Shown in pieces: positions 19,355-28,251 of a DNA stretch of 64,000 nucleotides. The notes under the pieces are model-generated. The model worked only from the letters and a program-made list of their open reading frames with translations, ran no database searches and had not been told where the DNA came from. The first letter of the stretch is position 1; the number at the start of each line of letters is the position of its first letter. The position numbers and the translations under genes are program-made. The DNA is taken from positions 1,364,001-1,428,000 of the forward strand of contig NZ_CP032364.1 of the NCBI RefSeq assembly GCF_003589745.1, read 5' to 3'. The stretch is from Lachnoanaerobaculum umeaense (GTDB lineage: Bacteria > Bacillota > Clostridia > Lachnospirales > Lachnospiraceae).

Positions 19355-20701
19355 ATGAACTCTACTAATAAAAAAGCCTTTATGGTTTCGGCAATGAAAT
19401 CAGGTAGTGGAAAAACTCTTATTACTTTAGGGCTTATCAATACATTTAAAAAAAAGGGTGAAAGTATTTCTATATACAAAACAGGTCCTGACTACATAGA
19501 TACTATGTATCATGAAAAAATAGGAGGTAGTTACTCAACAAATCTGGATCCGTTCTTCCTTGAGCCTGATTTTAGGCCAAATGAACTTAAAAACTTGTTT
19601 TATAGGAACTTTACAGGTGATACAGCCATCATAGAGGGAGCAATGGGACTTTTTGACGGAGTATATGGTGAAGGGAAAAGATGTAGTGCCTGTGTAGTAT
19701 CGGAAGAGATAGGTATTGATGTAGTTTTAGTGTTAGATATAGATGAAATTGAGACTGTAGGTGAATATCTTAAAAAGTTTTCTCACCTTGTAAAAGCTGT
19801 AATAATAAATAAAGTACCTCTTGACTATGATATAGATTTATTGAAAGAAAAGATAAATGAATTAAATCTTATATTACTTGGATTCTTATATTTTGATGAA
19901 AGCTACCATATAGAGAGCAGACACTTGGGACTTTATGAGCCACAAAAAGATATATTTAAAATAGTAGATAAGGTATCTATTGAGCTATCAAAACATTTGG
20001 ATTTTGATGTTTTAGAAAATTTTAGAATAAATATAGACGCTACCATATCAACCAAATACACAAATTTTGACAAGCCTAAATACAGACTTGCTTTTGCCTA
20101 TGATGAGGCCTTTTCATTCACATATACAGAAAATATATGTGTACTAAAAGAATATGGCTTTGAAATAGTAAAATTCAGTCCAATACATGATAAGAAACTT
20201 CCGGATAATATATCTGCTATTTGGCTGTCAGGTGGTTATCCTGAACTTTATGCGAAAGAGTTATCTTCAAACACATCAATGTTAAATAGTATAGCTTTGG
20301 CAGAGAATATACCTATTATTGCCGAATGTGGTGGCTTTATATATTTACATAAGAGTTTTGAAAATAATAATGGAGAAGCTTTTACAGGCGTAGGGGCAAT
20401 AGATGGAAGAGTTTTTAAAACACCAAAACTTGTAAGATTTGGATATATAGAGATAGAAGCAAAGTCTGACAGTATATTAATGAAAAAGAACCAAAAAATT
20501 CGCAGCCATGAGTTTCATTACTATAACTCTACAAATAATGGTGAGTATGCTCATGCTATTAAGGCAAATAAAAGCAAAGAATGGAGATGTATAAATGCAA
20601 ATAAAAATATATTTGCAGGATTTCCACATATATATCTACGTGGCTATGAATTTTTAATAGAGAATTTAGTTAAATATTTAGAGAGGAAAACTAATGTATA
20701 A
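19355..20701 (+). CDS. cbiA: CbiA, cobyrinate a,c-diamide synthase
   Basis: A 448-residue ATP- and glutamine-dependent amidase that converts cobyrinate to its a,c-diamide. The N-terminal dethiobiotin-synthetase-like ATPase domain shows SAMKSGSGKTLITLGL and KTGPDYIDTMYH. The C-terminal class I glutamine amidotransferase domain has its nucleophile in ECGGFIYLH and a catalytic His in SHEFHYY. It opens the second block of B12 genes, with an AAAGGAG site before the ATG, and overlaps cobT by eight bases. Confidence 0.93.
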   Translation: MNSTNKKAFMVSAMKSGSGKTLITLGLINTFKKKGESISIYKTGPDYIDTMYHEKIGGSYSTNLDPFFLEPDFRPNELKNLFYRNFTGDTAIIEGAMGLFDGVYGEGKRCSACVVSEEIGIDVVLVLDIDEIETVGEYLKKFSHLVKAVIINKVPLDYDIDLLKEKINELNLILLGFLYFDESYHIESRHLGLYEPQKDIFKIVDKVSIELSKHLDFDVLENFRINIDATISTKYTNFDKPKYRLAFAYDEAFSFTYTENICVLKEYGFEIVKFSPIHDKKLPDNISAIWLSGGYPELYAKELSSNTSMLNSIALAENIPIIAECGGFIYLHKSFENNNGEAFTGVGAIDGRVFKTPKLVRFGYIEIEAKSDSILMKKNQKIRSHEFHYYNSTNNGEYAHAIKANKSKEWRCINANKNIFAGFPHIYLRGYEFLIENLVKYLERKTNV

Positions 20702-21854
20702 TCTACCGGTTTTAACAAATATACAAAATGAGTTATTGGAAAGGCTTAAAAAACTTTTATCCGGTATTACAAGCACTTCAATCGAATATAAAAATATGGC
20801 TAAAAAACATTGGGACAGTATTGCAAAGCCACTGGACAGTTTGGGAGAGTTTGAGAAGATATTTCAAAAAATATCTGCAATCTCTGAAAATGAGATTCCT
20901 AACATAGATAAAAAATGTATAACTGTTATGTGTGCCGATAATGGAATAGTGGAAGAGGGTATATCACAATCCGGTAAGGAAGTTACTCTGGCTGTTACAA
21001 AAAGTATGGCACTTGGAACTTCAAGTATTTCTGTTCTATGTAAAAGTACCGGTTCTGATTTGATGATAATCGATATGGGTATTGATAGCTTTGGTACAGA
21101 TATCTACTCAATGGGTGTTATTAATCACAAGTTAATGCATGGCACCAATAATTTTTCAAAAGAAAAGGCAATGCCCTTTGATATAACACTAAGAGCATTA
21201 CTTACAGGTATCGAGATAGTAGAAAATTTAAAGGAAAGCCATGTATCTATAATAGGTACAGGTGAGATGGGTATTGGGAATACTACAACATCTTCAGCAC
21301 TTTCAGCAGCGCTTTTAGATTTATCTGTAGGAGATGTGACCGGAAGAGGTGCAGGCCTTAATAATATTAAATTAAAAAAGAAGATAGATATAATAGATAA
21401 AAGCATAAATAAATATGGCTTTAGAGATAAACTCTTTTTAGATTCCATAAAATCAAAAGATTTAAATATTAGAATAGTATCAATACTCGATCTACTATCA
21501 TCACTTGGTGGATTGGATATTGCTGCTCTTACCGGAGTTTTTTTAGGAAGTGCTATATATAAATCACCTGTGGTTATAGATGGTGTGATTTCTGAAGTTG
21601 CAGCCCTTTTAGCTTATTTTATAAATCCACTTTGTCAAGAATATATGATTGCCTCACATCTAAGTCGCGAACCTGTAGCCGGTATAATATTTGATGTTTT
21701 AGGTCTAAATCCGGTTATAGAGGCCTCATTGGCCCTTGGAGAAGGCAGTGGATGTGCTATGTTATTTTCACTTCTTGATCTTATAGCAAATATTTATACA
21801 AAGAATGCTTCTTTTTCTGACATAAAGATAGAAGAGTATAAAAGATTTGTATGA
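20694..21854 (+). CDS. cobT: CobT, nicotinate-nucleotide:DMB phosphoribosyltransferase
   Basis: A 386-residue enzyme that activates the lower-ligand base, classically 5,6-dimethylbenzimidazole, to its alpha-ribotide. Diagnostic segments are KPLDSLGEFEKI, MCADNGIVEEGISQSG, GTGEMGIGNTTTSSAL and LALGEGSGCA near the C-terminus, which carries the catalytic Glu. It is slightly longer than the usual 350 residues because of an extra N-terminal stretch of about 20 residues. No bza or bluB gene for making the base is present in the window. It overlaps cbiA and cobU. Confidence 0.92.
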   Translation: MYNLPVLTNIQNELLERLKKLLSGITSTSIEYKNMAKKHWDSIAKPLDSLGEFEKIFQKISAISENEIPNIDKKCITVMCADNGIVEEGISQSGKEVTLAVTKSMALGTSSISVLCKSTGSDLMIIDMGIDSFGTDIYSMGVINHKLMHGTNNFSKEKAMPFDITLRALLTGIEIVENLKESHVSIIGTGEMGIGNTTTSSALSAALLDLSVGDVTGRGAGLNNIKLKKKIDIIDKSINKYGFRDKLFLDSIKSKDLNIRIVSILDLLSSLGGLDIAALTGVFLGSAIYKSPVVIDGVISEVAALLAYFINPLCQEYMIASHLSREPVAGIIFDVLGLNPVIEASLALGEGSGCAMLFSLLDLIANIYTKNASFSDIKIEEYKRFV

Positions 21855-22375
21855 TAGTTTATATTTATGGTGGAGTAGCCAGTGGAAAATCCAAATATGC
21901 TGAGGAAATTATATCTAAAAGTTTTAACAATAAAATATATCTTGCTACTATGGAAAACATTGGAAATGTTGCAAGCAAAAGGATAGAAAAACATCTTTTA
22001 CAAAGGGCTGACAAAAATTTTACTACTGTTGAAGAACCAAGAAATCTACAACATTTAAATGTGTCTTTAAATAATAATATTTTATTGGAGGATTTGACGA
22101 ATCTTTTATCAAATAATATTTTCGATAAATACGGTATGAAAAGTGACTTCAAAGAGATTACAGAAAAGATTTTTTCTGATATAATTGAGCTTGAAAACAG
22201 ATGTAACTCTGTTTTTATAGTAGGGAATGATATATTTTCTACCAAAAGAAATCAAAGTAAGGAATTGGATATCTTTATAGATTGTCTTTTTTACTTACAT
22301 AAAAAAATAATAGAGGTATCAGATAGGGTGGTAGAGGTAGTTTATGGTCTACCATATAATAGAAAATTAAAATGA
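21851..22375 (+). CDS. cobU: CobU, adenosylcobinamide kinase/guanylyltransferase
   Basis: A 174-residue bifunctional enzyme that phosphorylates adenosylcobinamide and then attaches GMP. The P-loop YGGVASGKSKYAEE is at the N-terminus. The conserved RIEKHLLQRADKNFTTVEEP segment contains the histidine position that takes GMP in CobU. The C-terminal VSDRVVEVVYGLP is a diverged form of the usual family ending. The length is normal. It is coupled by four-base overlaps to cobT and cobS. Confidence 0.88.
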   Translation: MIVYIYGGVASGKSKYAEEIISKSFNNKIYLATMENIGNVASKRIEKHLLQRADKNFTTVEEPRNLQHLNVSLNNNILLEDLTNLLSNNIFDKYGMKSDFKEITEKIFSDIIELENRCNSVFIVGNDIFSTKRNQSKELDIFIDCLFYLHKKIIEVSDRVVEVVYGLPYNRKLK

Positions 22376-23130
22376 TAGATATATTAAAGTCAATGGCAAT
22401 CACCTTTGCCATGTATTCAAAACTTCCTGTAAGAAGTTTTAATTGGGAAAAAGAAAATATGAAATATTGCCTTTTATTCTTGCCAATGGTAGGTTTGGTA
22501 GAAGGGATTTTTTTGATTATATTTTATATATTTTTTTATAAACTTAAAGTCAATCATATATTAGTTGCAGCATTCCTCACTGTGCTTCCTATTTTATATA
22601 CAGGTGGCATACATATGGACGGATTTTTGGACACAATGGATGCTCTTGGATCAAATCAGGATAAACAAAAAAAGCTCGCTATACTAAAGGATTCAAACTC
22701 CGGGGCATTTGCTATAACCGGTGGTTTGGTATATATATTATTGTATTTTGCAGCAATGCTCTCCCTTAATAACATCACAAAAATATATATACTTGCTATT
22801 TCATACATTCTCATAAGAGCCTACAGTGCATTATCCCTGATAGTTTTTAAAAATGCCAGAGGGAGCGGACTGGCTTTCGCATTCTCTGACAATAGCTTGA
22901 TATATACAAATAGAGTAGTATTACTTATTTTTATTGTAATCAGTAGTGTAGCTATGATTATAGTAAATGTGAATTATGGTTTATTATGTGTAATTGCCAC
23001 ATATTTAGTTTTTTTATATTATAGAGTGAAATCTTTTGAAGAATTTGGGGGTATTACAGGTGATTTGGCAGGGTACTTTTTGCAACTGGCTGAGCTGGTT
23101 GTTGTTTTAGTGCTTGCACTTGCACCTTAA
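22372..23130 (+). CDS. cobS: CobS, adenosylcobalamin-5'-phosphate synthase
   Basis: A 252-residue integral membrane enzyme joining adenosyl-GDP-cobinamide to alpha-ribazole phosphate. The metal-binding motif DGFLDTMDALGS follows GGIHM near residue 80. FAITGGLVYILLY and a string of about six hydrophobic helices agree with the family. The length is normal. It overlaps cobU by four bases and ends five bases before cbiB. Confidence 0.92.
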   Translation: MIDILKSMAITFAMYSKLPVRSFNWEKENMKYCLLFLPMVGLVEGIFLIIFYIFFYKLKVNHILVAAFLTVLPILYTGGIHMDGFLDTMDALGSNQDKQKKLAILKDSNSGAFAITGGLVYILLYFAAMLSLNNITKIYILAISYILIRAYSALSLIVFKNARGSGLAFAFSDNSLIYTNRVVLLIFIVISSVAMIIVNVNYGLLCVIATYLVFLYYRVKSFEEFGGITGDLAGYFLQLAELVVVLVLALAP

Positions 23131-23135
23131 AGAAA

Positions 23136-24158
23136 ATGATTCATTATTTTGCATTTGTTTGTGGTTTTATATTAGATTTCTTTTTTAGAGATATTCATAA
23201 ACTTCCACATCTTGTAAGATTTATTGGAAGCAGTATTTCAGGTCTTGAATTTTTTTTAAGAAAAGCTTTTAAATCAAGACTAGGACAATTATTCTCAGGT
23301 TTTCTTATTGTAATTTTCAATATTTTAATTTGGGGATTTTTGGCATATTTTATTGATATATTTATATACAGAATAAATTATATTTTGGGCTTCATAATCG
23401 AAACTTTTCTATTCTTTCAAATATTTGCAAAGGCTTCTTTAAAATATGAAAGTATGAAAGTATATAATGCCTTAAAGTTTGGAGATATAGACAGCTCAAG
23501 AAAAGCTCTTTCTATGATTGTCGGAAGAGATACTGAAAATTTGGATTTTGAACAAATTACAAAAGCTGTTATAGAAACTGTAGCTGAAAATATGTCTGAC
23601 GGTATTGTAGCACCTTGGCTTTACGCTACTTTGGGAAGTGTTATATCTCTTTTTTATAATATGGAGTTTTTATGGCTGATTTTAGTATTACCTGTTATAT
23701 ATAAAACTATAAATACAATGGATTCTATGATAGGATACAAAAGTGAAAAGTATATTTATATAGGAAAGACGGCAGCCAGACTTGATGATATTGTAAATTT
23801 TTTGCCGGCACGATTCTCAGCATTTACACTGCTTTTTGTGATATTCTTTATTTCTATAGTAAAATCTGAATTCAAAATATTTACAAAATCTGTAAAAGCT
23901 TTTTGTAAATATAGATATATTCACTCCAGTCCAAATGCAGGTCAAACTGAGAGTGTTATTGCCGGTTTTTTTGATACAAAGTTACTTGGTGATGCTTTTT
24001 ACTTTGGTAAACTGGTAAAAAAGAGAAGTATTGGAGATGGTCAGACAAAGGTAAATACCGAGGATATCATAGTTATAAACAATATTACATATCTGGCCTA
24101 TGTAGTATTACTGATAATTAATTTAATAATTGGGGGCATAGCATGCTTTATTTTATAG
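23136..24158 (+). CDS. cbiB: CbiB, adenosylcobinamide-phosphate synthase
   Basis: A 340-residue membrane protein that attaches (R)-1-aminopropanol O-2-phosphate to adenosylcobyrate. Conserved family segments are IGRDTENLDF-like VGRDTENLDFEQI, ETVAENMSDGIVAPWLY, NTMDSMIGYK and SPNAGQTESVIAG. Several hydrophobic helices are visible. The weakly spaced start lies five bases after cobS with little ribosome-binding sequence, suggesting translational coupling. It overlaps cbiF by 16 bases. Confidence 0.92.
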   Translation: MIHYFAFVCGFILDFFFRDIHKLPHLVRFIGSSISGLEFFLRKAFKSRLGQLFSGFLIVIFNILIWGFLAYFIDIFIYRINYILGFIIETFLFFQIFAKASLKYESMKVYNALKFGDIDSSRKALSMIVGRDTENLDFEQITKAVIETVAENMSDGIVAPWLYATLGSVISLFYNMEFLWLILVLPVIYKTINTMDSMIGYKSEKYIYIGKTAARLDDIVNFLPARFSAFTLLFVIFFISIVKSEFKIFTKSVKAFCKYRYIHSSPNAGQTESVIAGFFDTKLLGDAFYFGKLVKKRSIGDGQTKVNTEDIIVINNITYLAYVVLLIINLIIGGIACFIL

Positions 24159-24904
24159 GTGCAGGTGCAGGAGATCCGGAGCTTTTAACTATTAAAGGTA
24201 AAAGAATAATTGACAGCTCTGATGTTATCATTTATACAGGTTCTCTTGTAAACAAGGATTTATTCAATGATATAAAAAAAAGTGCAGAACTTATTAATTC
24301 TGCTTATCTAAATTTGGATGAAGTATTAAAAATTATATTTGAATCAAATGAAAAGGGACTAAGCATAGCCAGAGTACATACCGGTGACCCGTCTATGTAT
24401 GGAGCTATAAGAGAACAGATGGTGGCTCTTGATATGGCAGGTATTGAATATGAGGTGATACCGGGAGTAAGCTCTGTCTTTGCCGGTGCAGCTGCATTAA
24501 AGAGAGAATTTACTTTGCCGGGTATTACACAAACTCTAATACTAACTAGAATGGCAGGGAGAACTCCTGTGCCGGAATCCGAAAGTATTGAAAATCTTGC
24601 AAAAATACAGGCAAGTATGGCTATATTCTTAAGTATTGCAAGTATTGATGAACTTACTAAGAAGTTGATGACCTCATATTCTGAGGACACTCCGGCAGCT
24701 GTAGTATATAAGGCCAGTTGGGAAGATCAAAAAATTATAATATCTACACTTAAAAATATTGCAAAAGAAGTAAAAGAAGCAGATATCAATAAAACTGCTC
24801 TTGTATATGTAGGCAGATTTCTGGCAGATGAATTTGAATTAAGTAAGCTTTATGATAAAAACTTCAGCCATGAGTTTAGAGAGGCAAAAAATGCATGGAG
24901 GTAG
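24143..24904 (+). CDS. cbiF: CbiF, cobalt-precorrin-4 C11-methyltransferase
   Basis: A 253-residue tetrapyrrole methylase that methylates C11. The N-terminus FIGAGAGDPELLTIKG, RVHTGDPSMYGAIREQM, and EVIPGVSSVFAGAAAL are diagnostic for CbiF/CobM. A GGGGG-like Shine-Dalgarno (TTGGGGGCAT) lies in the end of cbiB before the ATG. It is placed with late-pathway genes here, not with the other methylases, showing that the B12 gene order has been shuffled. Confidence 0.92.
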   Translation: MLYFIGAGAGDPELLTIKGKRIIDSSDVIIYTGSLVNKDLFNDIKKSAELINSAYLNLDEVLKIIFESNEKGLSIARVHTGDPSMYGAIREQMVALDMAGIEYEVIPGVSSVFAGAAALKREFTLPGITQTLILTRMAGRTPVPESESIENLAKIQASMAIFLSIASIDELTKKLMTSYSEDTPAAVVYKASWEDQKIIISTLKNIAKEVKEADINKTALVYVGRFLADEFELSKLYDKNFSHEFREAKNAWR

Positions 24905-25931
24905 AATTTTAGAATATTCTAAAGATGGTAAAAACCTTATTGACTTTTCTGCAAGTATAAATCCGTATGGACTTGATAATAATCTAAAAGAGATATTAAA
25001 AGAGTCTATTTCACTTCTGATTCATTATCCTAATGAAAATTTTGATGAGATAAAGGCATTAATAAGTCAAAAACATGGTGTAGATAAATACAGTATATAT
25101 ATTGGGAATGGTGCCAACAGTATTATTTTTAGATTATTCCAAACCTTCGGTAAAGGGATTAATATCTGTATACCTGTACCAAGTTTTGAATCCTATAGGT
25201 TAGCAGCTGAATCAGTAGATGGCAATATTATATACTATAATATGCCAAATTTTAAGATAAAAGAAGATATATTTGATATATTATCTGATGATATTGATGT
25301 TTTAGTACTTACAAATCCAAACAATCCAACAGGTTTTATGGTGGATGATTCGCTTTTATGTAGAATAATCGGACATTGTAGATCAAGGAATATATTTGTA
25401 TTACTGGATGAATGTTTTTTAGAGTTCCTTGTGGACGGTGAAAAGAGCTCACAAATAAAAAATTTACTTGCTTTTAATAATATAGCAATGCTTAGATCCC
25501 TTACTAAGCTATATGCTTTTCCGGGACTGCGTTTTGGATATTTGATTACAAATAATTCACATATTATAAGAAAATTAGAAAAACTTACGCCATCATGGGA
25601 TATAAATACTCTGGCACTTGTGGCTGCCAAATATTCACTTTCTCAAAATATGGTGAATGTGATTGATGGAATTCAAGAAGAAAAGAGTATTTTAGAGATA
25701 AATCTGAGGTCTATAGGAATAACAGTTTTTCCATCTTTGGCTAATTTTATACTTTGTAAATATAATAAAAATTTATCAGATGATTTGTTAAAGGAAGGAA
25801 TTATAGTAAGAGATTGTTCAGACTTTATTGGACTTGATAATACATATTTTAGAGTTGGAGTCCGTACAAAAGCTGAAAACTTGATACTGTTTGAGGCAAT
25901 CAAAAAGCTTGTAAAGGAGCAAAATATATGA
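24891..25931 (+). CDS. cobD: CobD-like threonine-phosphate decarboxylase
   Basis: A PLP enzyme of aminotransferase fold that decarboxylates L-threonine-O-3-phosphate to the aminopropanol phosphate used by CbiB. Seen segments are HGGRILEYSKD and DFSASINPYGL at the N-terminus, TNPNNPTG, LDECFLEFL, and the PLP-lysine region SLTKLYAFPGLRFGYL. I use the ATG at 24891 (346 residues), eight bases after an AGAGAGG site; a longer frame from 24852 lacks such a site. A histidinol-phosphate aminotransferase could look alike, but the HGG start and the neighbours favour CobD. Confidence 0.87.
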   Translation: MHGGRILEYSKDGKNLIDFSASINPYGLDNNLKEILKESISLLIHYPNENFDEIKALISQKHGVDKYSIYIGNGANSIIFRLFQTFGKGINICIPVPSFESYRLAAESVDGNIIYYNMPNFKIKEDIFDILSDDIDVLVLTNPNNPTGFMVDDSLLCRIIGHCRSRNIFVLLDECFLEFLVDGEKSSQIKNLLAFNNIAMLRSLTKLYAFPGLRFGYLITNNSHIIRKLEKLTPSWDINTLALVAAKYSLSQNMVNVIDGIQEEKSILEINLRSIGITVFPSLANFILCKYNKNLSDDLLKEGIIVRDCSDFIGLDNTYFRVGVRTKAENLILFEAIKKLVKEQNI

Positions 25932-27436
25932 CAAAGGTTGTAATGGTACAAGGCACTATGTCAAACTCAGGAAAGAGTTTTTTAGTGGCCGGACTATGCA
26001 GAATGTTTAAAAGAATGGGCTATAAAGTGGCTCCTTTCAAATCTCAGAACATGGCTCTCAATTCTTTTATTACTGAAGATGGTATGGAAATTGGTAGAGC
26101 TCAAGTGATGCAGGCTGAAGCTGCCGGCATAAAACCATCTGTAGAGATGAATCCAATTCTTCTAAAACCTACATCAAATACCGGAAGTCAAGTTGTTTTA
26201 AATGGCAAAGTATATGCAAATATGAATGCCTCCGAGTACTACAAAAATAAGAAAGCATTTATTCCATATATACTTCAGGCATATAATAAGCTTTGTGATC
26301 AATATGATATCATAGTTATAGAGGGTGCAGGATCCCCTGCAGAAATAAACTTAAATGAAAATGATATTGTAAATATGGGCTTGGCAAAGCTTGTAAATGC
26401 ACCTGTTATTTTAGTTGCCGATATAGACAGAGGTGGTGTATTTGCATCTATCTACGGTACGGTAGCATTGATGGATAATGATGCCAAAAGTAGAATCAAA
26501 GGTATTGTTATAAATAAGTTTAGAGGTGATAAGAATCTTCTAATACCGGGATTTGAGATGCTTGCAGAACATTTTAATAAAATAAATGTTGATATACCTA
26601 TTTTAGGTGTAATTCCTATGACTCAAATAGATATAGATGATGAGGATAGTTTATCAGAGAAGCTTGATACATCTAAAGTTGATTTTTGTACAGATAAAAT
26701 AAATATTTCAGTAATAAGATTTCCGCATATTTCGAATTTTACAGACTTCAATCCACTTGGTAGGAGAAGGGATGTAATTTTAAAATACATTTCATCTCCA
26801 AAAGAAATGGATAATGCTGATCTGGTTATATTGCCCGGTACAAAGAATACTCTATATGATCTTAGATGGCTTAAGAGCATGGGTTTTAACTATGATAATC
26901 TTTCTAAAAAGAATATTATCGGAATATGTGGCGGTTTTCAAATGCTTGGAAATAATCTGATTGATAAGTTTGAAGTAGAGGAGGGGGGATCTGAAACCGG
27001 ACTTAGTCTTTTAAACTTCAATACTATATTTGCAAAAGAAAAAACCACAAGACAGATACGGACTAAAATAATAAATTTTCCTGATTTTATGGATAATTTT
27101 GATATTCCACCTATAAGCGGTTATGAAATACATATGGGCAGCACTACAAATGCTTCTGAGCTATATTTTACACAATCTGATATTACTGATAATTGCGGCT
27201 TTGTAAATATGAATGTACTTGGAACATATATACATGGTATATTTGAAAATGATGATTTTGTTGATGCTCTTATATCCGGTTTAGTAAAAAAGAGTAATAA
27301 AAAAGTCATATTGGAAGAAAATATAAATGACTTTGATGTATATAAACAATTACAATACGATAAGCTGGCAGACTTAGTGGAAGAGTCTTTGGATATAAAT
27401 AAATTATTTAATATTTTAGATACCCAAAATATATAG
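25928..27436 (+). CDS. cbiP: CbiP/CobQ cobyric acid synthase
   Basis: A 502-residue glutamine-dependent enzyme that amidates positions b, d, e and g of adenosylcobyrinate a,c-diamide. The N-terminal ATPase domain shows MVQGTMSNSGKSFLVAGLC and APFKSQNMALNSFIT. VADIDRGGVFASIYG follows. The GATase domain carries the nucleophile in GICGGFQMLG and a conserved GYEIHMG. The length is normal. It overlaps cobD by four bases and is followed 12 bases later by cbiC. Confidence 0.94.
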   Translation: MTKVVMVQGTMSNSGKSFLVAGLCRMFKRMGYKVAPFKSQNMALNSFITEDGMEIGRAQVMQAEAAGIKPSVEMNPILLKPTSNTGSQVVLNGKVYANMNASEYYKNKKAFIPYILQAYNKLCDQYDIIVIEGAGSPAEINLNENDIVNMGLAKLVNAPVILVADIDRGGVFASIYGTVALMDNDAKSRIKGIVINKFRGDKNLLIPGFEMLAEHFNKINVDIPILGVIPMTQIDIDDEDSLSEKLDTSKVDFCTDKINISVIRFPHISNFTDFNPLGRRRDVILKYISSPKEMDNADLVILPGTKNTLYDLRWLKSMGFNYDNLSKKNIIGICGGFQMLGNNLIDKFEVEEGGSETGLSLLNFNTIFAKEKTTRQIRTKIINFPDFMDNFDIPPISGYEIHMGSTTNASELYFTQSDITDNCGFVNMNVLGTYIHGIFENDDFVDALISGLVKKSNKKVILEENINDFDVYKQLQYDKLADLVEESLDINKLFNILDTQNI

Positions 27437-27448
27437 AAAAGGAGTTTT

Positions 27449-28102
27449 ATGTTACAGATAAGACCTGAAGACATAGAGAGAAAAAGTTTTGAAATCATTA
27501 CATCACAGATGGATAAAGGCAGACTTGAATTTTATACAGAGGATGAACTTTTAGTTGTAAAAAGGACTATCCATACCACTGCCGATTTTGATTATCAGAA
27601 TAATGTTATTTTTCAAAATAATGCATTAGATAATTTGAAAGATTGCATCAGATCAGGTGCTATGATTTTTACAGACACTAATATGGCATTAAGTGGAATA
27701 AATAAAAGAATATTAACATCTAAATTTGGTATAGAGCCACTTTGTCTAATTGCCGAAGAAAGAACAATTGCTTTGGCCAAGAAAAATTCTACTACCAGAG
27801 CCAGTGCAGCTATTGATTTGGCTTATCAGATACATGAAGAAAAACTATTAAGTGATGGACAAAAACTTCCAATAATATTTGCAGTGGGCAATGCACCAAC
27901 AGCACTTATAAGAATTCACGAACTTTTGGATAAATATAAACCTGATTTTATTATTGCAGCTCCTGTTGGTTTTGTAAATGTAATAGAAGCTAAAAATCTT
28001 ATAAAGCAAAGCAATATTCCTTCAATAATATGTGATGGAAATAAAGGTGGTAGCAATGTATGTGCAGCTATAATAAATGCTGCATTATTGCAGCTTGCTT
28101 AA
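27449..28102 (+). CDS. cbiC: CbiC, (cobalt-)precorrin-8X methylmutase
   Basis: A 217-residue enzyme that moves the C11 methyl to C12 to give hydrogenobyrinate or cobyrinate. The catalytic His is in IHTTADFDY near residue 43. Other family segments are FTDTNMALSGI and FAVGNAPTALIRI, and GGSNVCAAI near the C-terminus. An AAAGGAG site precedes the ATG. It is the last B12 gene here; I see no strong terminator in the roughly 80 bases that follow. Confidence 0.92.
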   Translation: MLQIRPEDIERKSFEIITSQMDKGRLEFYTEDELLVVKRTIHTTADFDYQNNVIFQNNALDNLKDCIRSGAMIFTDTNMALSGINKRILTSKFGIEPLCLIAEERTIALAKKNSTTRASAAIDLAYQIHEEKLLSDGQKLPIIFAVGNAPTALIRIHELLDKYKPDFIIAAPVGFVNVIEAKNLIKQSNIPSIICDGNKGGSNVCAAIINAALLQLA

Positions 28103-28179
28103 TATTTTTATCATATATTACATATATTGTATGATTAATTATATAATAGAACAAATTATATGATACTAATTTACATTTA

Positions 28180-28209
28180 TTGACTTTTATATGCTTTGCA
28201 TAATATAAT
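28180..28209 (+). promoter_or_regulatory. Sigma-A-type promoter for the CAP-domain gene
   Basis: A TTGACT -35 at 28180-28185 and a perfect TATAAT -10 at 28204-28209 are separated by 18 bases. Transcription would start near 28216, about 36 bases before the GTG start of the secreted protein gene. Confidence 0.65.
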
Positions 28210-28251
28210 TTTAACGAAATATTAAAGATACTTATATAGGAGGTATAAGCA

